A DNA stretch of 64,000 nt from Glandiceps talaboti (lineage: Eukaryota; Hemichordata; Enteropneusta; Spengelidae), in contig NC_135551.1 of assembly GCF_964340395.1 (NCBI RefSeq), forward strand, positions 31,834,955 through 31,898,954, read 5' to 3'. A model generated the notes under the pieces. The model saw only the letters and a program-made list of their open reading frames with translations, was not told the DNA's origin and did no database searches. A program made the translations under genes and the position numbers. Positions 50,199 through 61,900 of the stretch are shown here, piece by piece. Each line of letters begins with the position of its first letter. Position 1 is the stretch's first letter.

Positions 50199-52203
50199 CT
50201 GTAGTATCAAGTTATAGAATCCATTGATGCTGACACTGACGATATCATATTTGTATTGTACTAATGTTGCAATCTAAATACAAGCAGCCAGTTTTACAAA
50301 AACTCTATTTAGTGACAACTTGTAGCCCTGAACACATTCCCTTCCAAAAATATTCACCTCTTTCTTTACATGTATACTGATAAACAGGGCATTACAGATT
50401 CCAGGCTACCTATTTCAAATGTTTATTATTTATTTGTTGTTTTGAAATCAGTTTTCCATTCTGCGTCAGCATTTTCAGAATTTTAGCCCAAATGGCATAG
50501 ATGTGTACAGTTTTCATTTATAGCTGCTAAATGGTTCCTTACTTGAAAAGAGAGATTGGAATGTTGTCAGCAGTGGTTTTATATAGTCATATATTTATGA
50601 ACATACCATTATTATCTTTACCCATCAATGCCAATAATTCATAAAACACTTTCAAATTGTACGATTAAAATATGTCTGAGATATACAAGTATATAAATAC
50701 TTAATAATTATATGCATTTCAGCACCTTCAAAATATTCATTCTACCTTGTCTTTAGTAGTTGATTGCAATATCACTCAATGGGTAAATCAATTTTAGTAT
50801 CTGTATTCTCCAACACAGTTGACAGAGTGAAAAATGTGTACAACACAGTTGACAGTGAAACATTTGTACAACACAGTTGACAGAGTGAAACATTTGTATA
50901 ACACTGTTGACAGATACTGAAACATTTGTACAACACAGTTGACAGATACTGAAACATTTGTACAACACAGTTGACAGTGAAACATTTGTAAAACACATAA
51001 ATGTAGTAATAAGCAACAGTACTGTTTGTAAGATTGTAAAACCAAGATGACAAATCTTCTATACTTACATGTATGTCAAAACCTGATAAAAAAAAACAGG
51101 TAAAATGTATGGTTCAACTTCAGTGAAATATGACTGCATTAGATTGTAAGATGCAATGATTGGGATCTTATAAAAGGGTTAACAGAACCACGAGGGCGCC
51201 CCATCATAGTGTAACTTACAGTATGATGGAATGTTATAGGGGAGACATTTTGGAAGTGATCTCTGACAAGAGTTTGTGTCCTTCATAGAACAACTACTTA
51301 ATATAAGTTCACCCTCTATTCACTTTAGAAAGCACTTACAGTATTTAAAGGGGAGACAATTGTTACTTTTGAAATAACATCATTATATTTTATCATTGAG
51401 ATGAGATTTTATGACTTGCGTTATTCAAAAAACACAATAATGTAGGACATGAATTGGATGATTTAAGACTGGTCATCACTGCCATCAGGGCTGTGAACTG
51501 CAATAAACTAGTCTTGTCTTTTAGCACAGTAATAATAACCAACATGGCATAAATTAATCTGTATTTATATTTTGGGGTTTTGAACCATACTTTAAAGTAT
51601 TCCAACAATTTTATTCAAGTTTAGATTGATGTATGCATCCTAAAATGGTATGGTATGTAGTGTAATGTGTACATACATCAATGAAGTGTGAAGTGCCAGT
51701 ACTTGATGACTTGCCTAGAGTTTTTTTGGTGTTATTCTAAGTGATCTACAAAGTGCATAAATTTATGTTCATGCTACACACACATATTCAAAATGGTTAC
51801 TGTAGCAACAGAAGTTAAAACATTTACATATACCAATGCTGTAAAAATGAAGTAAATTCCTATGAATTATACCCGCCTTGTTGTACATCACAATCCCAGT
51901 TATTCTGTTTGTAAGCTTTGTAGGATGGATGTTCAATGTACTGTTACCATTTTTGTAACACTATTTTTGATTTTATACCCATCTCCACTTGCCACTTAGA
52001 TTACCATGATATAGAACATTGGTATTTGGATTGGACATCAATATGGAAGAATTTACCTTGTAGGTAAAACTTTGTCATGTGATTGGATGAAAAAATTGTA
52101 GATTTGTGAGTGATTGGCTTTCAGAATGAGGCAATTTCCCATGGTGCAATTTGTTATTTGATTTGAAGTGAAAGTAAGACAATTTCCACAAATTGTAGAT
52201 CAG
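50199..52203. other. Intergenic sequence
   Basis: Holds a roughly 30-bp repeat at 50809-50995 (core cacagttgacagtgaaacat, about six copies). The rest is AT-rich with no recognised gene. Confidence 0.55.
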
Positions 52204-52204
52204 C

Positions 52205-52226
52205 GGGGGGGGGGGGGGGGGGGGGG
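52205..52226. repeat. Run of 22 G
   Basis: Uninterrupted homopolymer; may form G-quadruplex structure and its length is prone to sequencing error. Confidence 0.95.
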
Positions 52227-52458
52227 CAGTTTGTGAATATGGAAATTTGTTATTAGCATGTGGCAACTTTACTCAATTAAATTTTGAATTTGATCAAATG
52301 TCATATGGGATAATTTATGTAATAATGTAATTGAACTGCCGTAATCAGCATCATATTTAGCTGTCAACAAGTCAACAGATATGGCAGTGAGTGGCGTGAG
52401 ATTTGACATTAGGAAAGAATAGCCATAGAATATGTCCATATAGTAAACTTGTTATGAT

Positions 52459-52737
52459 GAAAGCAAGTCAGCTAGCAGAGGCTAACACAGACTAAAACTA
52501 TTGTTACAACATGTGATAAGCTAGCAACAGACATTGATGTAATTACACTCACTCTAGTGTGGCATCTCTGATAGCAAGTTTTCCCCTCATGGTCACACAC
52601 TCAACCTCATTCAGTGTACTATCTTAATTATATCCATATAACCATGGCACTGCTTTGATCCACTTGTGTAATCTAACCATATTGAACAGCAATAGTTTTA
52701 GTTTGTGTCTGTCTTAGTAAGCTGATAGCATGCTTTC
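52459..52737. mobile_element. MITE-like element, about 279 bp
   Basis: Ends gaaagca and tgctttc, with inner inverted repeats acacagactaaaactattg and caatagttttagtttgtgtc. The central part (gcaagttttcccctcatggt) matches the copy at 43920-44130. Confidence 0.72.
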
Positions 52738-54199
52738 CGTCCATGAAGTAGTAATTTGAGATAAGATGATGATTTTTAAGTTTGAACAAAATAAAGAAGA
52801 AAGATATGATGGTGGTAATAGATATTGTGTGATTGAGTGATATAGAAACACAATATTAGTGAGAACTGTATGATGGAAACAAAAGTTTATTTTTGACAAA
52901 TAAGTTTGGAAACTTTGTGTGTTGAACAGTTGTAGTAAAAGTGAAACAAATAAAGACAGGTATATAATCAAAAAGTGCATTGTGTAAAATATCAAGAGAT
53001 AATGTCGCATTTCTTTGGCTATTCAGACTGATATATGTGCATGTGCAGCATGTATGGTCATAAAATAGATTACAGTTTTTTTAGTTTACTTCTAATTGTC
53101 AGGTGATCTGTATGGGATGGTAAATTGAATTAAATAGGAATTTAACAGATATGAAAGAAATACTGTAACACAAGTGTAACATTTTCAGAAGAGTCATACA
53201 TTACATTTTATAATTTCCTTCATGGTCAAGGGTCATCACCATGGTAGCAGTGGAATGACTTTCCCTAGCTTCTTCTATGTCATGTAAATCTTTTTAAGAA
53301 ACTGAAATTATTTTATGCCTAAATTCCTTTCAAGTAGGCCTACACCTGGGGGGAGGGGGGCTGATGTTTTAGTGTGTTTTTTAAAAATTTGATTTCATAA
53401 AATTACTAAAACAATAAACATTTCTCACATCCATGGAATAGTCATTGTAAGTACTGGGTACTTTCAGTCAGTGTAAGACAGTGTACTGTACTGGGTACTT
53501 TCAGAGAAATAAAAACCAGATTGTCACCCTGTTTTTGGTCAGTGAAATAATGACTCGCTGACATTCTCAGTTCTTTAAGAAAGACGAGAAAAACAAGTGC
53601 CCTGGAAGGATAATATCCAACATGGGTTTTGTTGTGTTTGGGCTATTTGATGTTACTGCCTGGTAGTATACTATAAAGCAGCTAAATTGCTAAAGAGTAT
53701 ATCCACTTGCAAATGAAGCCGATTTAAGAGTTAATTTGCATACAAATTATGAATGAAGGAAGTGACAATGCAAACATAATGAATATGAAAAAAGTAAAAC
53801 TATATTAATGTAAGCCCATGTTTATTTACCGAATAAATATAAAGACAAGTTATTCTCATGGCCTCATTGTGTCTTCACTACTTGTATGAGATTGTTTAGT
53901 GGAAACAAATGCAGAGCGCAGCTGAGAGATGATGAATGAAAATTATGTTGTCAGTCATAGCCTAGATGTTTATCGTAACCGTGTATCATATATCAGTGTG
54001 AAAAATGTGTTATGCGTGATTGTTCATGGATACATGATTTTAATTAACAGTCTTCGGTACGAATCACGAATTTACTGAAAAAAGAAGCAAGAACCATGGA
54101 AGTATGTAAGTTCCATGCAAGAACTAACTTTCACAAGTAAATGCGTTTCAGCTAAAGCATAGTGTAATGCAAATTCATTTGCCTCTAATGTTTTAACAT
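52738..54199. other. Intergenic sequence
   Basis: AT-rich, no gene recognised; composition turns CpG-richer from about 54200 at the next promoter. Confidence 0.5.
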
Positions 54200-54431
54200 T
54201 ATACTATCATATTGTTCGACACGAACGTTTCTCACGGCAAGTTTCTATTATCAAACTTCCAACGGATCGGACCGCGATCGGAAAAGAGCTGTCCACGACG
54301 AGCTCACGTCGATGTTGCAGTCAGTTTGGAAGGCGCCCCCAGCCGTTGACTATGGGAAGAAATTCCATTCTGTGACCTGGTTGAAACGAGTGCGTGAACA
54401 AGAAACTGACACTGTAAAACATTTTTTCAAG
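54200..54431 (+). promoter_or_regulatory. CpG-rich promoter and candidate non-coding first exon of the zinc-finger gene
   Basis: CpG density rises sharply (for example cggatcggaccgcgatcgg, cacgacgagctcacgtcgat). The segment ends in a good donor, ttcaag followed by gtaagag at 54432. CpG-rich sequence continues to about 54830. The transcription start itself is not visible; the left border given is where the composition changes. A short upstream open frame begins at the ATG near 54351. Confidence 0.6.
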
Positions 54432-56018
54432 GTAAGAGTCTTACCATCTTTGTCGATTATTCGTTTCCACTAAGTGAAATTGCCCGATGAGGTAATACAG
54501 TTTTCACATTTGAATAGCCGGGCAAAATCAATCTGTACTGGCGACGTAAAGATTTGCAAAATGGCCGCCTGCTCACGACCCTTTGGCAGAAAGCCAGCAC
54601 AATAAACACAGGTTATAAATTTGTTTTCGTTATGTATTGCGATAAACAAAGACTGTCACGGGTTGCCGCTGCTATTTTACGCTTTAATTGTGTTTTTATC
54701 CTGATCAAGATGAAATTATCCCCTCTCTTGTTTTTTTTGCGTTGCTGTACGGCTTAGGCGCTCGCAAAAACAGTCGGCCATATTGGAAATTTTGTGTGGA
54801 CAGGGCAGACATGTTTGCGTCTTCTCAGGTAGCCAGGATTTGAATTTCACTCCTGTGAGTGCAATTCAAATCACATGGTTTATACATGGCTCATATTTTG
54901 ACAGTTGATTATATATGAAACTATGTATATCCCAATTGTAAGGTTAGCGATAGGAAGCGTGCCTTTGGGTCATGTGATGGTCACATGACCGTTCCGCGTT
55001 ATACGGAAAGTGTGTTATAATAAAAGTTGACAGTCAGTATTAGTCTGATAGTATTGAAAATTGTACGGAAGCCAAATATTTTATTTAACAGATATAACAT
55101 TTCAGCTTTTCTTTCCTACATGAATGTATTAGAGGTGTTTGCTGTGATTGTTTTTGTCTTGCAACTGAAAGAGGTTTCAAAACTTTTGACTGGCAATGTA
55201 CTAGGTGTTTAATAATAACTGTTAAGAATATGTGTGCTCATCATGCACAGTTTTCAAATTTGTTTTTATGGACAACAATACAATAGCTTATATTCAATCA
55301 AGTCATCGTAGTCTTGAAATAATTTGTGACAGTTTGTACAAACAAATGCCCCCTAGGTAAATGTACATTATAGAAAATTAAATAACTGGTTCAGTCAAAT
55401 GTTTTTTAAAAAACTAAATGATTCTGAGAAATGTACCTAAATCAATCTAAAATTGTTCATGAAAGTCATATATAAAGACAATAAAAATGATATAAGCTGA
55501 AATTCTGTCTGAAAATATTGACACATTCTCATGGATTTTGTAATTTTTAAAAATTAAAGAGTCTGCTTGCAGCTCCCAATGTGTATATGTTTGTACAGGG
55601 CCAATATGACTGTGGTGAGAACAAACCCAACTGTTTTAATCAACTGCTAACAGTAAGTGTGATAACTGCAAGGTGTTTGCACAGTACCAAGTTGAAGCAG
55701 AAGCATAATTTTTTTTAAAAATATTTATTTGCCCAAGGTTGAAAAGAAAAAAATTACATAACAAGTGTGGAAAAGTATTTGTGTATAAACAAATCCTCCT
55801 TTGGTAGAGAGAGGAGATGGTGGAAAACTGAAATTTGTGACCGACGACAGCAACATGTCACAAATCAGTGCTTCATCATTTTGACAAAATGGACACTGTT
55901 ATTCCAGCCAAAAGGTGGAAGTCATACATGTTATAAGTATGAAATTAACCCATGAGTACTAGTTAGTAGATGTATCAGAGGGTTCCATTGTTGAACATCT
56001 TTTATTTCTGTGTTTCAG
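54432..56018 (+). other. First intron of the zinc-finger gene
   Basis: The first 400 bases remain CpG-rich and contain an aaaatggccgcc motif (54557-54568) close to a YY1-type site. A candidate optional 54-nt leader exon lies at 55599-55652. Confidence 0.5.
55599..55652 (+). other. Candidate optional 5' leader exon of the zinc-finger gene
   Basis: Flanked by acceptor atgtttgtacag and donor gtaagtg. It contains an ATG opening a short frame that ends at TAA inside the exon, so inclusion would add an upstream ORF. No direct evidence of use. Confidence 0.4.
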
Positions 56019-59000
56019 GATACTGATTGGTTGCTTCTACTTTTTATGAACTTCATACAGAAGAGCATTTGAAAATGGACAATATTGAAAATATTGGTAA
56101 GTTTAACAGTAGTATAGATACCTGATGTGCAATTTTGGTAAAAAATGTAATTGATGTTAAAAGTGAATTCACCAAAAATAGTTCATAGCAGAAGTAAGGT
56201 TCTAATCCACCAGGTTACTAATATTAAATCTGGTATAAATTAGTGGAGAATAACAGAAAGTGTATTTGCTGCAATTTTTGCACATATGCTGTATTATATT
56301 TTTAGGTGATAACACCTAGGAAAAAAAATGGTTTGGTTCTGGTCACCTGACCCCATCTACCTTTTCACTGCCGACCCATAACTTTTTTACATGTTCAAGA
56401 AAAAATAATAAAATCGCGAAAATTGTGAAGTCTTGCCAGAAATATTGGACATGGAAACAGACATCAACTTAAAAAGGCAATATAAAACTGTCCTTCCAAT
56501 CAGCAATGACTGTACATATAATGGGAAGAAACCAATAACACAGAGACCATTTGGAAAACACATAATTACCCGAACTAGACACTCACACATGAAAAAAATA
56601 CAATAAAATAAAATAAAATAAAAAATCTACCTACCCCACCTATTCTAAATTGAGCATAATCGGAACCACACAATTTTTTTTATTATGCCTAATAGTGATT
56701 ACCGTAAAGTCAAAGCCACATATAGTATTACTATGGAAAACATGGTATCAGCAAACTAAGATAGATAGAAACTAAACCTATTTTTGTTAATGTTGTATTC
56801 GGTAGGCTACATGTATACAAGTGGATGATAGTCATGGTTATGGAGACAATCACCCTGTAATCAAAATAGTGTAAAAACTGAATAAAGTCACTTGAGAAAA
56901 GTTCTATCATGGATGCCATGAGCCAGACACTGTGTATGGAATCTCTGTATAGATAATGTTTGATTAGAGTATGAATACTAAACAACTATACTGTAGATAG
57001 ATGTTTCCTCTAACCATATCCAATTGAATACTTAATGTTCATCCACTTATCCATACAGAATCAATACTCCTGTACAGTTTCTGTATAGTGCATGCATTTC
57101 CTTTTTGACATGTTTGACCAAAGTGGATTGATATATTATACATGTAGTTTTCGATATGTTACATTCCATATTTCTGACTGTTAAATACTAGAATGTGATT
57201 TAATATAAAGGCAGTCAATTCATAACTCCCTTGTCACAGACTACTTTTACTTGAATGTTTAATTTTGGTATACACTTAAAACATGTTGAACAGCAAGTGT
57301 TATTTCATCCTTCATTACAGAGAGTGAAGCAAGTGCTGAAGTAACTGATCCTAACACTGATTCTTTTACAATGGAAAACACAGCAATTCTACTTGAATGT
57401 GAAGGAGTGAGAATTATAACTGAAACGGTTGCTATCCCAGCAGATCAGCTTGAACAATCTGTTGGAGTTGCTATCCCTGCAGATCAGCTTGAACAATCTG
57501 TTGGAGTTGCTGTTCCCACAGATCAGATTGAACAATCTGTTGGAGTTGCTGTTCCCACAGATCAGATTGAACAATCTGTTGGAGTTGCTGTTCCCACAGA
57601 TCAGATTGAACAATCTGTTGGAGTTGCTGTTCCCACAGATCAGATTGAACAATCTGTTGGAGTTGCTGTTCCCACAGATCAGATTGAACAATCTGTTGGA
57701 GTTGCTGTTCCCACAGATCAGATTGAACAATCTCTTGCAGGTGATGTTCCCACAGATCAGATTGAACAATCAGTTGCAGTTGTTATTCCAGCAGATCAAC
57801 TTGAGCAAAGTGAAAGTGTTGGTGAAACAGCAGATGAGCTTGAACAATCTGTAACAGTTGCTGTTACAGCAGATCAGCTTGAGGGTGTGGCTGTAACAGC
57901 TGATCAGCTTGAGAGTGTGGCTGTAACATGTGATCAACTTGAGGGTGTGGCTGTAACAGCTGATCAACTTGAGGGTGTGGCTGTAACAGCTGATCAATTT
58001 GAACAGCCTGAAAGTATTGAACAAACTGATGTACAAGCTACAGAGCAAGGGACAGTAGTTGAAAGTGTTGCATCAAATGTGTCTACAGTAGAGCAGATTC
58101 AAGGAACCAACACCTCAGATCAGCGAGTCCTTATCACTGCACTTGAAAATTTGAAAGATGACCTACAACAGGTTCTTGGTGGGGAAAATGGGCAACAAAA
58201 TGATGAAAATAGGGAACTTATAGATGGTGATATTGTCATACAAGGTGATCATACCACTAGTGAAGATAAAACAGAGTTGCCAGTAGAGACAGCCAGTGAG
58301 GAGAACACTGATATTCCTGAATTTGGTGGAAAAGATGATGAAAAGCATATCAAAAATGAAGAGATGGTAAAGGAGAATGTAGAGAAGGAAGATGGCAGGG
58401 TTAATTTGGAGAAAGAGGAAGGAAGGGAGGGCCAAGACTCATTGGAACCCGGTGAGGTAGATGTGAGAATGGATGAACCAGAAGAATCAGAGGAGGAAGA
58501 TATAGAGGAAGAAGAGCAAGAACTTGAAAAATGCAGACAATTTAGCAGCAATACCATAGTTAAGAGTCGAACTGGAAGAGTTATCAAGAGACCTGCTCAT
58601 TTTGCTGACTCTGAACTAGGTGATTGGACAGCAAATCAAGATGATGATAGAAGAAAACGAAGACGAAAACAGCAGGAACCTGTGACACCAAATAAACCAT
58701 TTGGTTGTGATGACTGTGGAAGGGCATTCTCAAACGAACGAAGTCTTGAGAAACACCAAGATGGAGAACATGCTAAGCTTCATAAATGTGAAGAATGTGA
58801 CAAAGAATTCTCAACATCTGCGGCTGTGAAGGCACATGAAAAGATCCACCTTAAAGAAGCTGAGAAACCATTTAAATGTTCTATATGTGGTAAATCATTT
58901 CCATATTCCTCACACCTTACAGTTCATATACGTACACATACTGGTGAGAAACCATACCAGTGTGATTTGTGTGGTAAGGGCTTTGTTGCATCATGTGATC

Positions 59001-59842
59001 TTAAACGACACATTCGAAGTCATCAAGGTCTCAAACCACACACTTGTGTCCTATGTGACAAATCGTTCTCTGCTATGTCTGATTTAAAACGACATGTGAA
59101 AACCCATAGTGGTAAAAAGACACATAAATGTACCCTTTGTGAAAAATTGTTTGCTAGAGCTGATAGCTTACGGTTACACATACAGCTGCTTCATGCAGAA
59201 AACAATGAAGCTTTCCAATGTGACACTTGCAAAAAGATCTTCATGCAGATACGATACTTAAAAGCACATCAGAAATACCTACATGAAGAAGAAGGGCCAT
59301 ACAGTATCTTACCAAAAGCAAAGGCAGAGGAAATTCTTGCAGAGATCAAAGCTAAAAGAGAGGCAGAAGCAGCAGCGAAGGCAGCTTTGAAGTCTGGTAG
59401 TGAGGGTGACAGTGTTTGTTTCACAGGATATCGTGATACAGATACAGAAACACTTACAATGACGGATGACGCATCTCCAGACCCTGAAGATGTGAATGCC
59501 TCTGCTGACCAAACAGAGATGGAAACCTCTCCTACAGAAATTGATGCAGCATCAACAAATGACAGCATTGAAACAAATAACATGACTTTAGCAGAGCAAG
59601 CTCCTTCTCAGACTTGTGCTAGGAATATTGTTGTCTTTGTGAAACAGGAAGGTGGAACACTTCAAGGAGAAGATGGTGAAATAATAGGACAGACTGTCCA
59701 GCAGATTGAACTACCTTTAGATGGTGTGGAGAGTGACATATCTGCTGCAGCCCTACAAGAGGTAGCACTGCAAGCCATGCAACAAGTAACTGCTGGTGAA
59801 AATCTACAACATATTGTTATTCATCAGGTGACAAATCCGTGA
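56019..59842 (+). CDS. C2H2 zinc-finger protein, seven fingers, N-terminal 13-residue repeats (847 aa)
   Basis: The coding part starts at ATG 56075 (good context aaaATGG; in-frame TGA upstream in the exon), is split by an intron at 56097-57320, and continues in phase 1 to TGA at 59840-59842. Regions: tandem 13-residue repeat with VAVPTDQIEQSVG consensus (aa about 42-238), acidic stretch EESEEEDIEEEEQELE, basic KSRTGRVIKRPAHF, seven C2H2 fingers (aa about 469-662, for example YQCDLCGKGF, DLKRHIRSH), an Ala/Glu-rich helix (EILAEIKAKREAEAAAK), and a Gln/Val-rich C-terminus ending LQHIVIHQVTNP. The linker between fingers 3 and 4 is the classical TGEKP. Fingers 1, 6 and 7 have longer His spacing. 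Presumed nuclear sequence-specific DNA-binding regulator. I do not recognise a named orthologue. Confidence 0.9.
56075..56096 (+). CDS. Zinc-finger gene, first coding exon segment
   Basis: Seven codons, MDNIENI, plus one base, within exon 56019-56096 (acceptor tgtgtttcag, donor gtaag at 56097). The join to 57321 restores the frame and adds 24 residues ahead of the internal Met at 57371. Confidence 0.75.
56097..57320 (+). other. Intron of the zinc-finger gene
   Basis: AT-rich unique sequence; short aaaat repeats near 56605-56630. Nothing else recognised. Confidence 0.6.
57321..59842 (+). CDS. Zinc-finger gene, main coding exon
   Basis: Acceptor ccttcattacag ending 57320. Starts in phase 1, reading ESEASAEVTDPNTDSFTM, then the 13-residue repeats, acidic region, seven C2H2 fingers (58704-59284) and tail. 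A single exon carrying all fingers is common in this gene class. Confidence 0.93.
57426..58010 (+). repeat. Coding 39-bp minisatellite, about 15 units
   Basis: Core cagatcagattgaacaatct then gttggagttgctgttccca. The middle six units are nearly identical and the edges diverged; the last five are shortened to about 30 bp (VAVTADQLEG). Homogeneous central units suggest recent expansion. Confidence 0.95.
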
Positions 59843-60700
59843 ATAAATTTGCACTTGGAAAAAAATATCAAAACAGAAAATGACTGAGATGAAAAGGGTA
59901 TTATATATTACAATTAGATGTTATTCCCCAATATTTTTCTTTGTTCAGCCAAGGAAACTATGAGTGACCTAAGTGGGCTTTCTCCACGAGTAGTGAAAAC
60001 CCTTAGGGCAATAGTATTTCAGGCTGAATGTTGAAAATTATTAGAGAATAACATAATTATACCAGTGCCAGTAATATCAAAGAAAAGTCGATGAAAGTAA
60101 TAGTAAGTTTGAACATATTGTCTCATATTTCAAACCCAGCAGATCCAGTGATGTAGACATGCGTTGTCATGACATAGATGCGCGATGCTGCGATGTAGAA
60201 CGACAGAGCATATGTTCCAAACTTTTTGTTTAACTTGGCTCATGCATGGTATAATGATTAATATTGGTTGTTGAGTCTTTGACAAGACAACAAACAACGA
60301 GTTGTATCTTAAAAAATCTGAGAAAGTGAGTCTTTGCTAGGGGCAGAAAGCCATACTGAATAATCCAATAACTTGCATGTATACTGGGCAATGTTAGTCA
60401 TAATACTCAAGCAAATAAATATCCTATTGTCATACTTTGACTTCAACAGTATACATATATTATTGTTGTACAATACAAAATGTAATGAGTTATCAAATTT
60501 GCACAAGTATTTAACATGCCCCCCCCCCATAAAACAGAAAGCGTCATGTTGTTTTATTTTTTATTTTATCTACCTCTAATATGTAAAGTGGTTTTCCTAT
60601 TAATGCCTTTCTTTCATTTTGTATGCATTAAAATGTTAATATCCAACAACCTGTAATTTAGTCTGTCTTAGTGTTTCATGTTGTGTATAATAAATCGTGT
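59843..60700 (+). terminator. Zinc-finger gene 3' UTR and candidate poly(A) site
   Basis: AATAAA at 60689-60694 is followed directly by a GT-rich run (cgtgtgtgtgtgtgtg), the usual layout of a poly(A) signal with downstream element. Another AATAAA at 59842-59847 overlaps the stop codon. A run of eight to nine C occurs at about 60520. Confidence 0.6.
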
Positions 60701-61679
60701 GTGTGTGTGTGAGACAATTTTATTTTTGTGTGATAATTCATGCGTCTGGTTTTGTATGGTGAGGTTAAGTATGTGTGATTTGGCTAGTTAGACTCCCAGC
60801 AGTGGGGTAAGCTTGGTTGGGGGGGGGGGGGGGGGGGGGAGTTACTATTTTGAGTACTTCCATGCACCTGTGTCCACCTATATCTAACATACACAAAACG
60901 ATTTTAACAAGACTTCAGACACTGTAGTCTACATATATTCACATCACTTTGTTTCACATTATCAATGATAAGCTCTCATGAAACCTTTGACCTTGTCCAT
61001 TATGCTCAAGGAAAATAGCCAAAATATGTCAAAATACATTTATATCTCAGATATGTACCAAACTGGGCTCCTATTCCAGAACTAAAGTCTGTATATACTT
61101 GTCGCATTGTTTTATTTAATTATGTTTTTAATTTTATTAAAAATAAAAAGTATTTAAATGCATTTCTCATCTGAATTACCAGGTTAACCTGTTTTAACAT
61201 TTGAAGCTCAGACTTGTATATTTTCTCTATACAAGTACTTTCATTCTATAGTGGTCTGAGCTTTGATTGATAAACCCAGGGAATGGTATCTACACAATAT
61301 GACTCACATTGGGCTGTTATCTGCCGATGCGATTATGTGAGCAAAAATATGTCCATAGAATGTATAAGAATAATGTATGTATGCATTCCACCATAACATG
61401 AGAGCCAAGGGAATCAAGACTCCAAGGCTGACCCAGAGCCACAATATTGAAGCCTGAGATAAATGTAGACAAATCTGAGATATATGGTGGCTCTCTTTCA
61501 TCTGCTCACGGAAGTTTGAGAACACTTGATAAGAAAAGTTCTGCAGCAATAGTTTTAGATGTCCATTGTTACTATTACGAATATTTGATATTTGGAAAAG
61601 CTATTTCATTATTCGTACTCAAGTGAATATAATATAAACTCAAACATACACACACAGTTAAATAGTCTAGATATAAATT
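60701..61679. other. Intergenic sequence
   Basis: Contains a run of 21 G at 60819-60839 and a nested hairpin at 61206-61261 (arms gctcagac/gtctgagc outside, acttgtata/tatacaagt inside). A caatagtttta motif at about 61545 resembles the end of the MITE family seen upstream. No gene recognised. Confidence 0.55.
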
Positions 61680-61703
61680 ATGTGTGTATGTGTGTGTGTT
61701 TGT

Positions 61704-61764
<61 letters not shown>

Positions 61765-61779
61765 AACACACACACACAC

Positions 61780-61854
<75 letters not shown>

Positions 61855-61900
61855 AAGTGAAAGCAGTCACACGAGTATATATATATATACATATATACAT
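61680..61900. repeat. Microsatellite (TG)n(TA)n(CA)n(TA)n
   Basis: Two long TA runs (61706-61764 and 61781-61850) around a short CA block; interrupted by cgaaagtgaaagcagtcaca at 61852. Confidence 0.95.

Noticed and set aside
54554-54757. Short frame in the CpG-rich region
   Set aside because: No similarity recognised and located just after the first-exon donor; more likely intronic promoter-proximal sequence.
57389-57769. Reverse-strand open frame opposite the zinc-finger repeat
   Set aside because: Antisense of the coding 39-bp minisatellite; the sense frame has gene structure and domain support.
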